This document shows positions 42,324 to 50,648 of a DNA stretch of 64,000 nucleotides, piece by piece. The DNA is from an uncultured Rhizobiaceae group bacterium (lineage in GTDB: Bacteria; Pseudomonadota; Alphaproteobacteria; Rhizobiales; Rhizobiaceae), in contig CALGMR010000006.1 of NCBI GenBank assembly GCA_937958815.1, forward strand, positions 186,001 through 250,000, read 5' to 3'. Numbering within the stretch: the stretch's first letter is position 1; each line of letters begins with the position of its first letter. Under the pieces are notes generated by a model, which made no database searches, had not been told where the DNA came from, and worked only from the letters and a program-made list of their open reading frames with translations. A program made the position numbers and the translations under genes.

Positions 42324-43228
42324 CAGCCTGCCAAAGCTTTCTGAACCATCTTCATCACGTGGTCATTGCCTTGAAGGTGCTCGACTGCACCGTTCATGTC
42401 TGTCATGGCATCCCAGTTTTTGGCGATCATTTCTGCCGTACGGTCTTCCTCTTTCAAAAACACACCGTCTGCTTCCATCAATTTGGCAACGGTGTACCCA
42501 CCAGCGCCCGCCAATAAAATGTTGCGACTGCCCGCTTCGTTTGATGCGAGATAGACAACTGCTGGTGTGACCCATTTGGGATCAAGCAGAGCCAGCGCAT
42601 CGGCGGGAATAACATCTTCGGTCATGCGCGTTGCAGCGGTTGGGGAAATGCAATTCACGTGAATGTTGTTTTTGGCACCTTCAATATGAAGCGTGTTCAT
42701 CAAACCCCACACACCTGTTTTGGCAGCGCCGTAATTTGCCTGACCAAAATTTCCATAAATGCCCGAGGTCGATGTGGTCATGACGATGCGGCCGTAGTTT
42801 TGAGCCTTCATATGGTTCCAAACCGCCATGGAACAATTTGCTGAGCCGTTAAGATGCACATCAACAACGGCATCCCATTCTTCACCCGTCATTTTGCCAA
42901 AGGACTTGTCGCGCAGGATGCCAGCATTGTTGACGAGAACATCAATGTGCCCCCATTCGTCCATGGCTTGTTCCACCATGGCTGCCACTTGGGTGCGATC
43001 TGCAACATTGGCACCATTGGCAATTGCATCACCACCCGCTTCCAGAATTTCAGTCACAACCTGTTCGGCTGCTTGTGATGATCTACCAGTACCGTCGCGT
43101 GCACCGCCAAAATCATTGACCATCACGCAGGCCCCCCGTCTTGCAAATTCCAACGCATGGGCTTTGCCAAGGCCGTTTCCTGCACCCGTGACAATCACCA
43201 CCTGGTTTTCAAAACTAATTTCGCTCAA
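42323..43228 (-). CDS. SDR of the MFE-2 type, (R)-3-hydroxyacyl-CoA dehydrogenase-like
   Basis: A 301-residue short-chain dehydrogenase like the first domain of peroxisomal multifunctional enzyme 2: VVIVTGAGNGLGKAHALEFARRGACVMVNDFGGARDGTG, with the long insertion after VNDFGG typical of that group, NNAGILRDKSFGKM and YGAAKTGVWGLMNTL (YxxxK). It would oxidise (R)-3-hydroxyacyl-CoA. The start is a TTG at 43228 with AAGGA 8 bases before it, overlapping the MaoC stop in TTGA. A MaoC hydratase directly upstream completes the two MFE-2 activities. Confidence 0.87.
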   Translation of the reverse strand: MSEISFENQVVIVTGAGNGLGKAHALEFARRGACVMVNDFGGARDGTGRSSQAAEQVVTEILEAGGDAIANGANVADRTQVAAMVEQAMDEWGHIDVLVNNAGILRDKSFGKMTGEEWDAVVDVHLNGSANCSMAVWNHMKAQNYGRIVMTTSTSGIYGNFGQANYGAAKTGVWGLMNTLHIEGAKNNIHVNCISPTAATRMTEDVIPADALALLDPKWVTPAVVYLASNEAGSRNILLAGAGGYTVAKLMEADGVFLKEEDRTAEMIAKNWDAMTDMNGAVEHLQGNDHVMKMVQKALAG

Positions 43229-43707
43229 GTGTTTGTTCCTTCTTTGAGAACCGTATAACCCAACCACTCTGCAGTGAGCGCTGGGCGACTTTCTCCCTCA
43301 ATTTCAATTGTGACACCGCGCGTGATAAGAATGTTGACAGGCGTCTTCTCATCCACAGCGCGTGTTATGAATTTACCGCGTACACGCGCACCCGCTTTTA
43401 CGGGCGACGTGAATCGTACTTTGTTGAAACCGTAATTGATGGCCATTTCTGTGCCCTCAATGCCACGCTCGGTGTCGTATGCCATAGCCGACAACATGGA
43501 CAGAGACAGAAAACCATGGGCGATTGTGCCGCCAAAAGGCGTTTCAGCCGCTTTTTCCTGATCCACATGGATGAACTGCCAATCTTCTGTCACATCTGCA
43601 AACGTATCGATGCGGCTTTGATCCAGTGTGAACCATCGCGTATAGCGCGGCTCTGCTCCGACCTGCGCCTTCAATTCATCTAAAGAAATGGTTTGTTGCT
43701 CTGTCAT
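43225..43707 (-). CDS. MaoC-type (R)-specific enoyl-CoA hydratase
   Basis: A 160-residue hotdog hydratase. FADVTEDWQFIHVDQEKAAETPFGGTIAHGFLSLSMLS contains the catalytic Asp/His dyad (D-W-x-x-I-H) and the HGFL turn of hydratase 2. The C-terminal strands VNILITRGVTIEIEGESRPALTAEWLGYTV complete the fold. It hydrates trans-2-enoyl-CoA to (R)-3-hydroxyacyl-CoA, matching the MFE-2-like SDR whose TTG start overlaps its stop. The gene lies 12 bp after another SDR and is second in the leftward operon. Confidence 0.9.
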   Translation of the reverse strand: MTEQQTISLDELKAQVGAEPRYTRWFTLDQSRIDTFADVTEDWQFIHVDQEKAAETPFGGTIAHGFLSLSMLSAMAYDTERGIEGTEMAINYGFNKVRFTSPVKAGARVRGKFITRAVDEKTPVNILITRGVTIEIEGESRPALTAEWLGYTVLKEGTNT

Positions 43708-43719
43708 CTCATGTCTTCC

Positions 43720-44544
43720 TCATCCCATATCGGGAAACAGTTCAGCATCGCCCGTGGAGACAGCATACCCACCGTCGAGAGGCAAAACCGTACCAGTTAC
43801 ATATGACCCGCCGTAACCGCATAGAAACAGTGTGGCTGCGGCAATGTCTTCTGCACGTCCGATACGGCCCATGGGGTTCATGGCCCCTGTATTTGCCGCC
43901 CCTTCTTCCGACGCCGTTGCAAACGCTGTCATTTTGCTCGGAAACGGCCCAGGTGCAAATGCATTGACTGTTATGCGCCGTTTCGTGAACTCGTTGGCCA
44001 GGATTTTGGTCAAATGTATCACCGCTGCCTTGGACACAGAATACGAATAGGCCCCATCGGCGATAGGAACGATGCCCATAACCGACGCTGTATTAATCAC
44101 GCGCGCAGGATCATCATCAGACGATGCAGCTTCTAAAAGCGGTGTAAGGTCTCTCGTGAGTTCAAAAATCGATGTGACATTCACGTTCATGATTTTGTCC
44201 CACGCCATGCGCGGAAATTTTTCAAACTCTTCGCCCCAAGTGGCACCGGCATTGTTGGCCAGAATATGCAATTTATCTGTTCTGGATTTCACTTCTTCAA
44301 CCAGATTGGCCAAACCTTCTTGTGAAGACAGGTCGCCAGCGAATCCTTCTGCGTTGCCTGAAACGCCAAACGCATTCAACTGTTCGGCAACAGCCTTACA
44401 TGCTTCGCCCTTGCGTGAAGCAATCATAACTTTCGCGCCAGAACGCACCATCGCCTCCGCCATCATGCGGCCAATACCTGTTGCGCCGCCCGTGACAAGA
44501 GCCGTTTTGCCTTCCAGAGAAAATAGTGAGTTTAAATAAGTCAT
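43720..44544 (-). CDS. SDR-family oxidoreductase, first gene of leftward operon
   Basis: A 274-residue RhlG/FabG-like dehydrogenase: LVTGGATGIGRMMAEAMVRSGAKVMIASRK (the Arg-Lys after strand 2 suggests NADPH), NNAGATWGEEFEKFP, INTASVMGI and Y-S-V-S-K in AYSYSVSKAAVIHLTKILANEF. NADPH preference would suit reduction of a keto group on the substrate, for instance a 4-oxoacyl-CoA. That is a guess from the neighbouring kinase. I start at MTYLNSLFSLEGK (44544). The frame is open far upstream but would read through the divergent promoter. Confidence 0.85.
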   Translation of the reverse strand: MTYLNSLFSLEGKTALVTGGATGIGRMMAEAMVRSGAKVMIASRKGEACKAVAEQLNAFGVSGNAEGFAGDLSSQEGLANLVEEVKSRTDKLHILANNAGATWGEEFEKFPRMAWDKIMNVNVTSIFELTRDLTPLLEAASSDDDPARVINTASVMGIVPIADGAYSYSVSKAAVIHLTKILANEFTKRRITVNAFAPGPFPSKMTAFATASEEGAANTGAMNPMGRIGRAEDIAAATLFLCGYGGSYVTGTVLPLDGGYAVSTGDAELFPDMG

Positions 44545-44605
44545 GTCGAGCCATTGCAATTCCGCTTGTGAGTAAAGCAGCCTAATCATGGTTTGAGCCG
44601 TTGAC

Positions 44606-44625
44606 AACATACTCGGTAGTATGTT
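44606..44625. promoter_or_regulatory. Operator palindrome between the divergent degradation operons
   Basis: AACATACTCGGTAGTATGTT has exact 8-bp arms around CGGT, the size and symmetry of a TetR-family operator. It is 41 bp before the TetR gene and 62 bp before the SDR gene, so binding would block both promoters. A TTGACA (44601-44606) overlaps its edge on the plus strand. Confidence 0.65.
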
Positions 44626-44665
44626 CCTCTTTTCAACAACAGAATTGTGGGAAACTTGGGTGTAA

Positions 44666-45382
44666 ATGTCGGTTGCTGCGCAAAGTTCGGGCTTGGAAGA
44701 GATGTTTGGAGAGCAATCGTCTCTCAACAAATCCAATTCCGACTCGCGCCACGACATACTTGTGACAGCTGCAAACTGCTTTCGCGAAAATGGGTATTCA
44801 GCAACAAGCATCGATGACGTGGCCCATGCCCTCAAAGCCACTAAGGGTATGATCTACCATCATTTCCGCTCTAAGGCCGATTTGTTTTTTGCCGTTTACA
44901 GAATGGGGATGGAAATCAACTTTCGGGCAACTGAGCCTCATGCGAAAGGTGACGCACCTGCACTCTTAAAACTGGCCCGAATGTCGGTGGCGCACTCCAT
45001 TGCATTGATGCGTGAGCAAAGTTTTCAGCGCGTATTGGCGCAAGGTGTGGCCCTGCACCAACAAGGTTCTACAACAGCTGCCCAACGCGAAACCTTGAGT
45101 GAACTGATCGACATTCGAAACAGCTACGAAACCTTGTTTCGAAAAGCGATCGAAGCTGTGGCAGAACAGCACAAAATTAAATTGGGCGATCCTTCTATCG
45201 CCTCAAAGAGTTTCCTTGCCGTTTTGAACAGCACTGTTTTTTGGTATTCGCCGCGCGAAGACAATCAACATGCTGAACAATTGACGATTGCACGAGAATT
45301 GGTCACCTACGCCTTGCGCGGAATTGGTGCGGATATGCCTGAAGAGGCGCTAACATTTATGGAGCAAGATAACGATGAGTGA
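44666..45382 (+). CDS. TetR-family regulator of the acyl-CoA degradation cluster
   Basis: A 238-residue repressor. The helix-turn-helix is ILVTAANCFRENGYSATSIDDVAHALKATKGMIYHHFRSKADLFFAVY (about residues 30-78). The C-terminal ligand domain is all helical. In this setting TetR proteins (PsrA, LiuQ and KstR types) are released by acyl-CoA intermediates, so the effector is probably a CoA ester made by the encoded enzymes. The gene's last 8 bp overlap the start of the ACAD10/11-like dehydrogenase, and a 20-bp palindrome precedes it. Confidence 0.88.
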   Translation: MSVAAQSSGLEEMFGEQSSLNKSNSDSRHDILVTAANCFRENGYSATSIDDVAHALKATKGMIYHHFRSKADLFFAVYRMGMEINFRATEPHAKGDAPALLKLARMSVAHSIALMREQSFQRVLAQGVALHQQGSTTAAQRETLSELIDIRNSYETLFRKAIEAVAEQHKIKLGDPSIASKSFLAVLNSTVFWYSPREDNQHAEQLTIARELVTYALRGIGADMPEEALTFMEQDNDE

Positions 45383-46622
45383 TGCCGTGATGGATCTGGG
45401 TGTGTCTCCAAAAGTCGCAGAACTGCGCGACAAAGTGGCTGACATGATCCGCGAGCACGTTTTGCCCGTGGATGAAGAATATCTGGAAGAGGTGAATAAA
45501 GGTGACCGCTGGACGCTTACGCCCCGAATGGTCGAGATTCTGGATTCGCTGAAAAGTGAAGCAAAGAAACGTGGACTTTGGAATTTCTGGCTCACCGATT
45601 CCGAGCGCGGCTACGGCCTCACTACGGTGGAATATGCCTATTTGGCGGAAGAGATGGGCAAAGCGCATCTTGGCGCAGAAACCTTCAATTGCTCAGCGCC
45701 CGACACCGGCAACATGGAAGTGTTTGAGCGCTACGGCACCGACGACATGAAAGAGAAATGGCTTAAGCCATTGCTGGAAGGTGAAATTCGCTCGGCCTAC
45801 GCCATGACAGAACCTGATGTGGCTTCATCCGACGCCACAAACATCAATATGTCTTGCGTCAAAGACGGTGACGAGTGGGTTCTCAATGGCGAGAAACACT
45901 GGATCTCGGGTGCAGGCGATCCACGCTGTAAAGTTTATATCACGATGGTCAGAACCGGTGGCGATGATGTTCCCCGCCACAAGCAGCATTCAATGGTTGT
46001 TGTGCCAGCAGATGCAGAGGGCATTGAAATTTTGCGCCCCATGCAGGTTTTCTCCATGGATGATGCACCCCACGGACACATGCATATGCGGTTCACAAAT
46101 GTGCGCGTACTTGCCGACGCAATGTTGCTTGGCGAAGGTCGCGGGTTTGAAATCGCTCAGGGGCGGCTTGGCCCAGGGCGTATTCACCACTGCATGCGCG
46201 CTATTGGGCAAGCAGAACTGGCCCTAGAATTGATGTGCAAACGTTCTGTCCAGCGCGAAGCTTTCGGCAAACCTCTTGCTCAACTGGGTGCGAATTTCGA
46301 CATTATGGCCGACGCCCGCATGAATATCGAACAGGCGCGCCTGCTGTGTTTGAAAGCAGCTTGGATGATGGATCAGGGCGATGCGCGTGCTGCTGCACCT
46401 TACATCTCCCAGATTAAAGTGGTTGCACCATTGGTTGCGCTGCAAGTGACCGATGACGCGATGCAAATGCATGGTGGTGTTGGTATCTCACAAGACACGC
46501 CGTTGGCGCGCCAATGGATGCATCTTCGCACGTTGCGCTTTGCAGATGGACCGGATGCTGTTCATCGTCGCCAAATTGCGCGCAATGAACTGAAAAAATA
46601 CACACAACAGAAAATGGGTTGA
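45375..46622 (+). CDS. ACAD10/ACAD11-type acyl-CoA dehydrogenase
   Basis: A 415-residue flavoprotein. FNCSAPDTGNMEVFERYGT, YAMTEPDVASSDATNINMS, GEKHWISGAGDPRCKVYITMV and RGFEIAQGRLGPGRIHHCMRAIGQAELAL are hallmark blocks of the ACAD10/11 dehydrogenase domain and its bacterial relatives. The MCAD catalytic Glu position (YEGT) reads A-D-G-P, with Asp. In mammals this domain follows an APH kinase domain and handles phosphorylated 4-hydroxyacyl-CoA. Here the kinase is a separate gene in the divergent operon. A normal dehydrogenase role on another acyl-CoA is the alternative. Confidence 0.9.
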   Translation: MSDAVMDLGVSPKVAELRDKVADMIREHVLPVDEEYLEEVNKGDRWTLTPRMVEILDSLKSEAKKRGLWNFWLTDSERGYGLTTVEYAYLAEEMGKAHLGAETFNCSAPDTGNMEVFERYGTDDMKEKWLKPLLEGEIRSAYAMTEPDVASSDATNINMSCVKDGDEWVLNGEKHWISGAGDPRCKVYITMVRTGGDDVPRHKQHSMVVVPADAEGIEILRPMQVFSMDDAPHGHMHMRFTNVRVLADAMLLGEGRGFEIAQGRLGPGRIHHCMRAIGQAELALELMCKRSVQREAFGKPLAQLGANFDIMADARMNIEQARLLCLKAAWMMDQGDARAAAPYISQIKVVAPLVALQVTDDAMQMHGGVGISQDTPLARQWMHLRTLRFADGPDAVHRRQIARNELKKYTQQKMG

Positions 46623-46627
46623 GCTAA

Positions 46628-47653
46628 ATGAAAGCCCTGCTTTTAAAGAATGACGGTTTCGCCCGAGAAGCCCCAAAAGACATTGTCCTGTCGGATATGA
46701 CACCCTTCGTTGAATATGGTGACATCGACGAGCCTGTGCCTGCAGATGGTCAGGTGAAGATCAAAGTGTCCTTGGCGTCCATAAATCCCTCTGATGAAAT
46801 GTTTATTCAGGGGCTGTACGGTGTGCCGCGCAAAACGGGCAATGCGGCCGGCTTTGAAGCGGTTGGAACCGTTGTTGAATCTGGCGGTGGCGGCATTGCG
46901 GATGGGCTAAAAGGTTTGCGCGTTGCATTTGTCGCTGCGGTTGGAACACCCGGCACGTGGAGCGAGTTTTCAATTGCCGATGCCGCCACCTGTATTCCCT
47001 TGATCGACGGTGTTCGCGATGAAGATGGCGCAGCCATGATTGTGAACCCCCTCACCGCATTGGCGATGTTGGACATTGTCAAAGAAGAAGGCGAAAAGTC
47101 ATTCATCGTTTCTGCGGGTGCCAGCCAATTGTGCAAACTCATGATTGCTGCTGCCAAAGACGACGGGCTTGCGCCAATCGCGATTGTGCGTCGCGACAGT
47201 CAGATCGAACCTCTCAAAGCTTTGGGTGCTGCCCATGTTCTCAACAGCGAGAGCCCGACTTTCCTCAAGGACTTCCGAGCGCTGTCGAAAGCGGAAAAAC
47301 CGCGCGTCTTTTTGGATGCCGTTTCGAACCAAACGAGCGCCCAAGTTTTTGACGCCATGCCAAACCGAGGACGTTGGGTAATTTACGGAAAACTTGATCA
47401 AGAGCTTCCGACAATCATGCAGCCTGGACAATTGATTTTTCAATCCAAGCGCATTGAAGGATTTTGGCTGACCCGTTGGATGATGGACAAACCAATGGCT
47501 GAAAAAATGGGAGCCATTCAAACCGTGCAAAAACGCTTTGCCAGCGGTGAGTGGCAAACGGATGTTACAGCGATCGTGCCACTTTCAGAAGCCATGGAAA
47601 AAGTTCCCGCTGCATTAGCGGAGCCGAATGGTAAGGTTTTTATAAAACCCTGA
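46628..47653 (+). CDS. MDR-family reductase (zinc-independent, QOR/MECR-like)
   Basis: A 341-residue medium-chain reductase. GroES-like domain: VKIKVSLASINPSDEMFIQGLYGVPRKTGNAAGFEAVGTVVESG. Nucleotide domain: MIVNPLTALAMLDIVKEEGEKSFIVSAGASQLCKLMIAAAK. The zinc ligands of alcohol dehydrogenases are absent, and the NPSDE start resembles quinone oxidoreductases and enoyl reductases. It may reduce an enoyl intermediate (or an enone) of the pathway. It lies 5 bp after the ACAD10/11-like gene, so it is the third gene of the rightward operon. Confidence 0.86.
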   Translation: MKALLLKNDGFAREAPKDIVLSDMTPFVEYGDIDEPVPADGQVKIKVSLASINPSDEMFIQGLYGVPRKTGNAAGFEAVGTVVESGGGGIADGLKGLRVAFVAAVGTPGTWSEFSIADAATCIPLIDGVRDEDGAAMIVNPLTALAMLDIVKEEGEKSFIVSAGASQLCKLMIAAAKDDGLAPIAIVRRDSQIEPLKALGAAHVLNSESPTFLKDFRALSKAEKPRVFLDAVSNQTSAQVFDAMPNRGRWVIYGKLDQELPTIMQPGQLIFQSKRIEGFWLTRWMMDKPMAEKMGAIQTVQKRFASGEWQTDVTAIVPLSEAMEKVPAALAEPNGKVFIKP

Positions 47654-47831
47654 TGTCAATGAATTGGAACTAAAAATTTGAATCGAGAAATGCGTCAAAA
47701 CCATTGTAAAATATATAAAAAATAACTTTTACGCTTGCGCTAGTCAGGCGACGGGTTATGGTTTTAAAGTGGTGGAGACGCTTTGTCTAAACGTGCAAAA
47801 ATAAGCGCGGCATACTCTGGGAGGAGATAGG

Positions 47832-48716
47832 TTGGATTTCATCCAGCTCGTGATAAGTGGCTTGGCAAATGGGTGCGTTTACGGACTCATCGCGCTGGGT
47901 TTTGTGCTTATTTACAAGGCGACTGAGGCGGTGAATTTCGCTCAGGGCGACTTCATGATGATTGGCGCCTTCGTGTGCCTTGGTTTCACAAACTCTGACT
48001 TTTTGGGTCTCAACTTCTGGCTGTCCATCGTGCTTGCTATGGGTGTCATGGCGATTCTGGGATACCTTTTTGACTGGGGTATTTTGCGCCACATGTCCGG
48101 CCAATCGCAAACGTCGATTGTTATTCTCACAATCGCGGTCGGCTTCATTTTGCGCTTCCTGGCGGGGTCAATTTGGAGCCACGAACCTGTGTCTTTGGAA
48201 ACACCCTTTGCTGGCGAATATGTCCGCGCAGGCGGCCTTGTTTTGGGTGTCGATGAAATATTGATCATCGTGGTCACCATTTTACTGACCTTTGGATTGT
48301 ACCTTTTCTTCTCTCGCACCAAGCTCGGTGTTGCCATGCAGGCTGCATCGCAAAATCAACTGGCCGCTTACTATATGGGCATTCCTGTGAAGCGCATTCA
48401 AAGCCTTGTGTGGGCCTTGTCAGGTGTGGTTGCGGCGGTCGCGGGTATTTTGTTTGCCTCAAAGGGCGCGATTGATCCTGCTTCTGGATTGTTGGGCATC
48501 AAAGCATTTGCCGCGGCCGCCATTGGTGGTTTCGGCTCCCTGCCCGGCGCACTCGTTGGCGGGTTGATCATCGGACTTATTGAACCCTTGTCTGCGCGCT
48601 ATGCACCTGACGGTTTTGCCGGTATCGCGCGGATTGCGCCCTATGCCATTCTCATCATTGTGTTGATTTTCCGCCCTGGCGGACTGTTCTCGCAAACCCA
48701 AAAGAAGAAGGTCTAA
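47832..48716 (+). CDS. LivH-type ABC transporter permease
   Basis: A 294-residue inner-membrane permease with about eight helices. FIQLVISGLANGCVYGLIALGFVLIYKATEAVNFAQGDFMMIGAF is the family N-terminus, and AFAAAAIGGFGSLPGALVGGLIIGLIEPLSARY carries the EAA-like loop contacting the ATPase. It pairs with the LivM protein 4 bp downstream. The start is a TTG at 47832 with GGGAGGAG 6 bases upstream. The 178-bp gap ahead should hold the promoter. Neighbouring acyl-CoA genes point to an organic acid, not an amino acid, as cargo. Confidence 0.9.
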   Translation: MDFIQLVISGLANGCVYGLIALGFVLIYKATEAVNFAQGDFMMIGAFVCLGFTNSDFLGLNFWLSIVLAMGVMAILGYLFDWGILRHMSGQSQTSIVILTIAVGFILRFLAGSIWSHEPVSLETPFAGEYVRAGGLVLGVDEILIIVVTILLTFGLYLFFSRTKLGVAMQAASQNQLAAYYMGIPVKRIQSLVWALSGVVAAVAGILFASKGAIDPASGLLGIKAFAAAAIGGFGSLPGALVGGLIIGLIEPLSARYAPDGFAGIARIAPYAILIIVLIFRPGGLFSQTQKKKV

Positions 48717-48720
48717 CGCC

Positions 48721-49827
48721 ATGCGCTTTGTATTCAAGACCTCTTACGATGCGGACATCAAATGGTTCAAACATGGAGCACAGCTGTTTTGGTACATGTT
48801 GTTGCTGGCAGCATTGGTGGCTCTGCCGCTGATTTTTGTTTGGACGGGCAACCCCTATCTGTTGGGCGAGTTCACAGCCGTTTTGATTTTCTCGATTTCC
48901 TGTCTCGGATTGATGCTGCTGACCGGGCAAACCGGCTTGGCAAGTTTGGGGCACGCGGCGTTCATGGCGATGGGCTGTTACGCCAACATTCTGCTCCTGC
49001 AAGCCGGATTGCCTTGGCTGATTGCATTTCCGTTGTCCGGCCTTTTGGCAGGCTTTTTCGGCACCATGATCGCCTTCCCTGTTTTGCGCCTTCATGGTGT
49101 GTATCTGGCTCTGGCCACGCTGGCGATGTCGATCATCACTGGCGATGTGATTGATCTTACTGAACGCTGGACAGGTGGCGTTGGTGGTATTTCTGTTCCT
49201 GACATCGATATTTTTGGCTTCGTGATCAACAAATATGCCAACCCATATGCATTCTACTATCTCTGCTTGGCAGTGGTGCTTATTTGCGTTGCCGCTTATC
49301 GTAACTTGCTGCGATCACCTACAGGTCGCAGTTTTGCTGCCATTCGTGATTCAGAAGTGTCTGCCCAAGCCATGGGCGTCAATCTCACACGCACGAAAGC
49401 AACATCCTTCTTTCTTTCTTGCACGGCAGCGGGATTGGCCGGCGCATTGTTCGGCCATTCGGCAACATTCGTCACCAATGAGACATTCGACATCGTTATG
49501 TCGATCACGTTGTTCCTCTCTATTGTGATTGGCGGATTGGGCTTTATTCATGGTGCGTTTTTGGGTGCGATTATCAGCGGTCTCATCCCCGTTTTGATCG
49601 CAAATGGCCGCACGATTTTGTCGACAACGATGGGCGTCAACATCAATATTCCTGGGCTTGAATCCGCGTTGTTTGCGGCCATCGTTATTGCGTTTGTGCT
49701 GTTTGAACCCATGGGCCTATACGGGCGTTGGTTGAAAATTCGCACCTATTTTGAACTCTTCCCGTTCTATCGCAAAGACATGTTCCGCCGCCAGAAAAGC
49801 TATCTTAAAACGGAGCGCGTCCAATGA
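48721..49827 (+). CDS. LivM-type ABC transporter permease
   Basis: A 368-residue permease: GLMLLTGQTGLASLGHAAFMAMGCYANILLLQ is the LivM signature, followed by VYLALATLAMSIITGDVIDLTERWTGGVGGISVPD and IRDSEVSAQAMGVNLTRTKATSFFLSCTAAGLAGALFGH. Nine to ten membrane helices. About 60 extra residues at the N- and C-terminal ends are cytosolic. It forms the channel with the LivH partner. Its end overlaps the LivG ATPase gene by 4 bp (ATGA). Confidence 0.9.
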   Translation: MRFVFKTSYDADIKWFKHGAQLFWYMLLLAALVALPLIFVWTGNPYLLGEFTAVLIFSISCLGLMLLTGQTGLASLGHAAFMAMGCYANILLLQAGLPWLIAFPLSGLLAGFFGTMIAFPVLRLHGVYLALATLAMSIITGDVIDLTERWTGGVGGISVPDIDIFGFVINKYANPYAFYYLCLAVVLICVAAYRNLLRSPTGRSFAAIRDSEVSAQAMGVNLTRTKATSFFLSCTAAGLAGALFGHSATFVTNETFDIVMSITLFLSIVIGGLGFIHGAFLGAIISGLIPVLIANGRTILSTTMGVNINIPGLESALFAAIVIAFVLFEPMGLYGRWLKIRTYFELFPFYRKDMFRRQKSYLKTERVQ

Positions 49828-50648
49828 GTGCTCCGTTGCTTGATATCAAAAATGCAACTCAACGTTTCGGCGGGGTTGTCGCGGTGAATGACGTGACAAT
49901 GCACGTCAACAAAGGCGAAGTGTTTGCACTGGTGGGGCCAAACGGTGCTGGCAAGTCTACTGTCTTCAATCTGCTGTCGCGCTTCTATACGCCTGCAGAA
50001 GGCTCCATCACTTTCGATGGAACTGATCTGCTCAAACTCAACTCCGATCAAATTCCTTCTTTGGGCATTGCGCGCACCTTTCAAAACATCGAGTTGTTTG
50101 AACAAGCAACAGTTTTGCAGAACCTTCTGGTCGGCCGTCATCGGCATCGCAAAACCAATGTTTTGTCCGATATCTTTTTTACGCCAAGTGCGCGCAAACA
50201 AGAACGCCAACACCGCCACGCCGTAGAAGAGGTGATCGATTTTCTTGATCTTCAGGCCTATCGCGACAAGATGATTTCTGGCCTGCCCTATGGCGTTCGC
50301 AAAGTTGTAGAACTGGGCCGCGCCTTGGCGACCCAGCCAAAACTGCTTCTGCTCGACGAACCTGCATCAGGTCTTTCGGTTGAAGAAACCCAAGACATGG
50401 CGTTTTGGATTGAAGACATTCAAAAGCAAATGGGCATCACTGTGTTGATGGTGGAGCACGATATGGGCCTCGTCTCAGCAGTGTCGAACCGTGTGATGGC
50501 CTTGGCGGAAGGAAAAGAATTGGCCACGGGCACGCCTGCAGAAGTGCAATCTCACCCTGCAGTGATCGAAGCCTATTTGGGCACGAGCGGCATTCAAAAA
50601 GGTGGCACTGCAGACAAGAAGAAGACATCGAAAGGAGCAGCGGCATGA
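49824..50648 (+). CDS. LivG-type ABC transporter ATPase
   Basis: A 274-residue ATPase. Walker A GPNGAGKSTV, signature GLPYGVRKVVELGRALATQPKLLLLDEPASGLS (the LSGGQ position is relaxed, as usual in LivG), Walker B LLLLDEPA and switch His in VEHDMG. It ends in a Lys-rich tail (KGGTADKKKTSKGAAA). It hydrolyses ATP to drive the LivH/LivM pair and overlaps the LivF gene by 4 bp, giving a 1:1 pair of ATPases. Confidence 0.92.
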   Translation: MSAPLLDIKNATQRFGGVVAVNDVTMHVNKGEVFALVGPNGAGKSTVFNLLSRFYTPAEGSITFDGTDLLKLNSDQIPSLGIARTFQNIELFEQATVLQNLLVGRHRHRKTNVLSDIFFTPSARKQERQHRHAVEEVIDFLDLQAYRDKMISGLPYGVRKVVELGRALATQPKLLLLDEPASGLSVEETQDMAFWIEDIQKQMGITVLMVEHDMGLVSAVSNRVMALAEGKELATGTPAEVQSHPAVIEAYLGTSGIQKGGTADKKKTSKGAAA

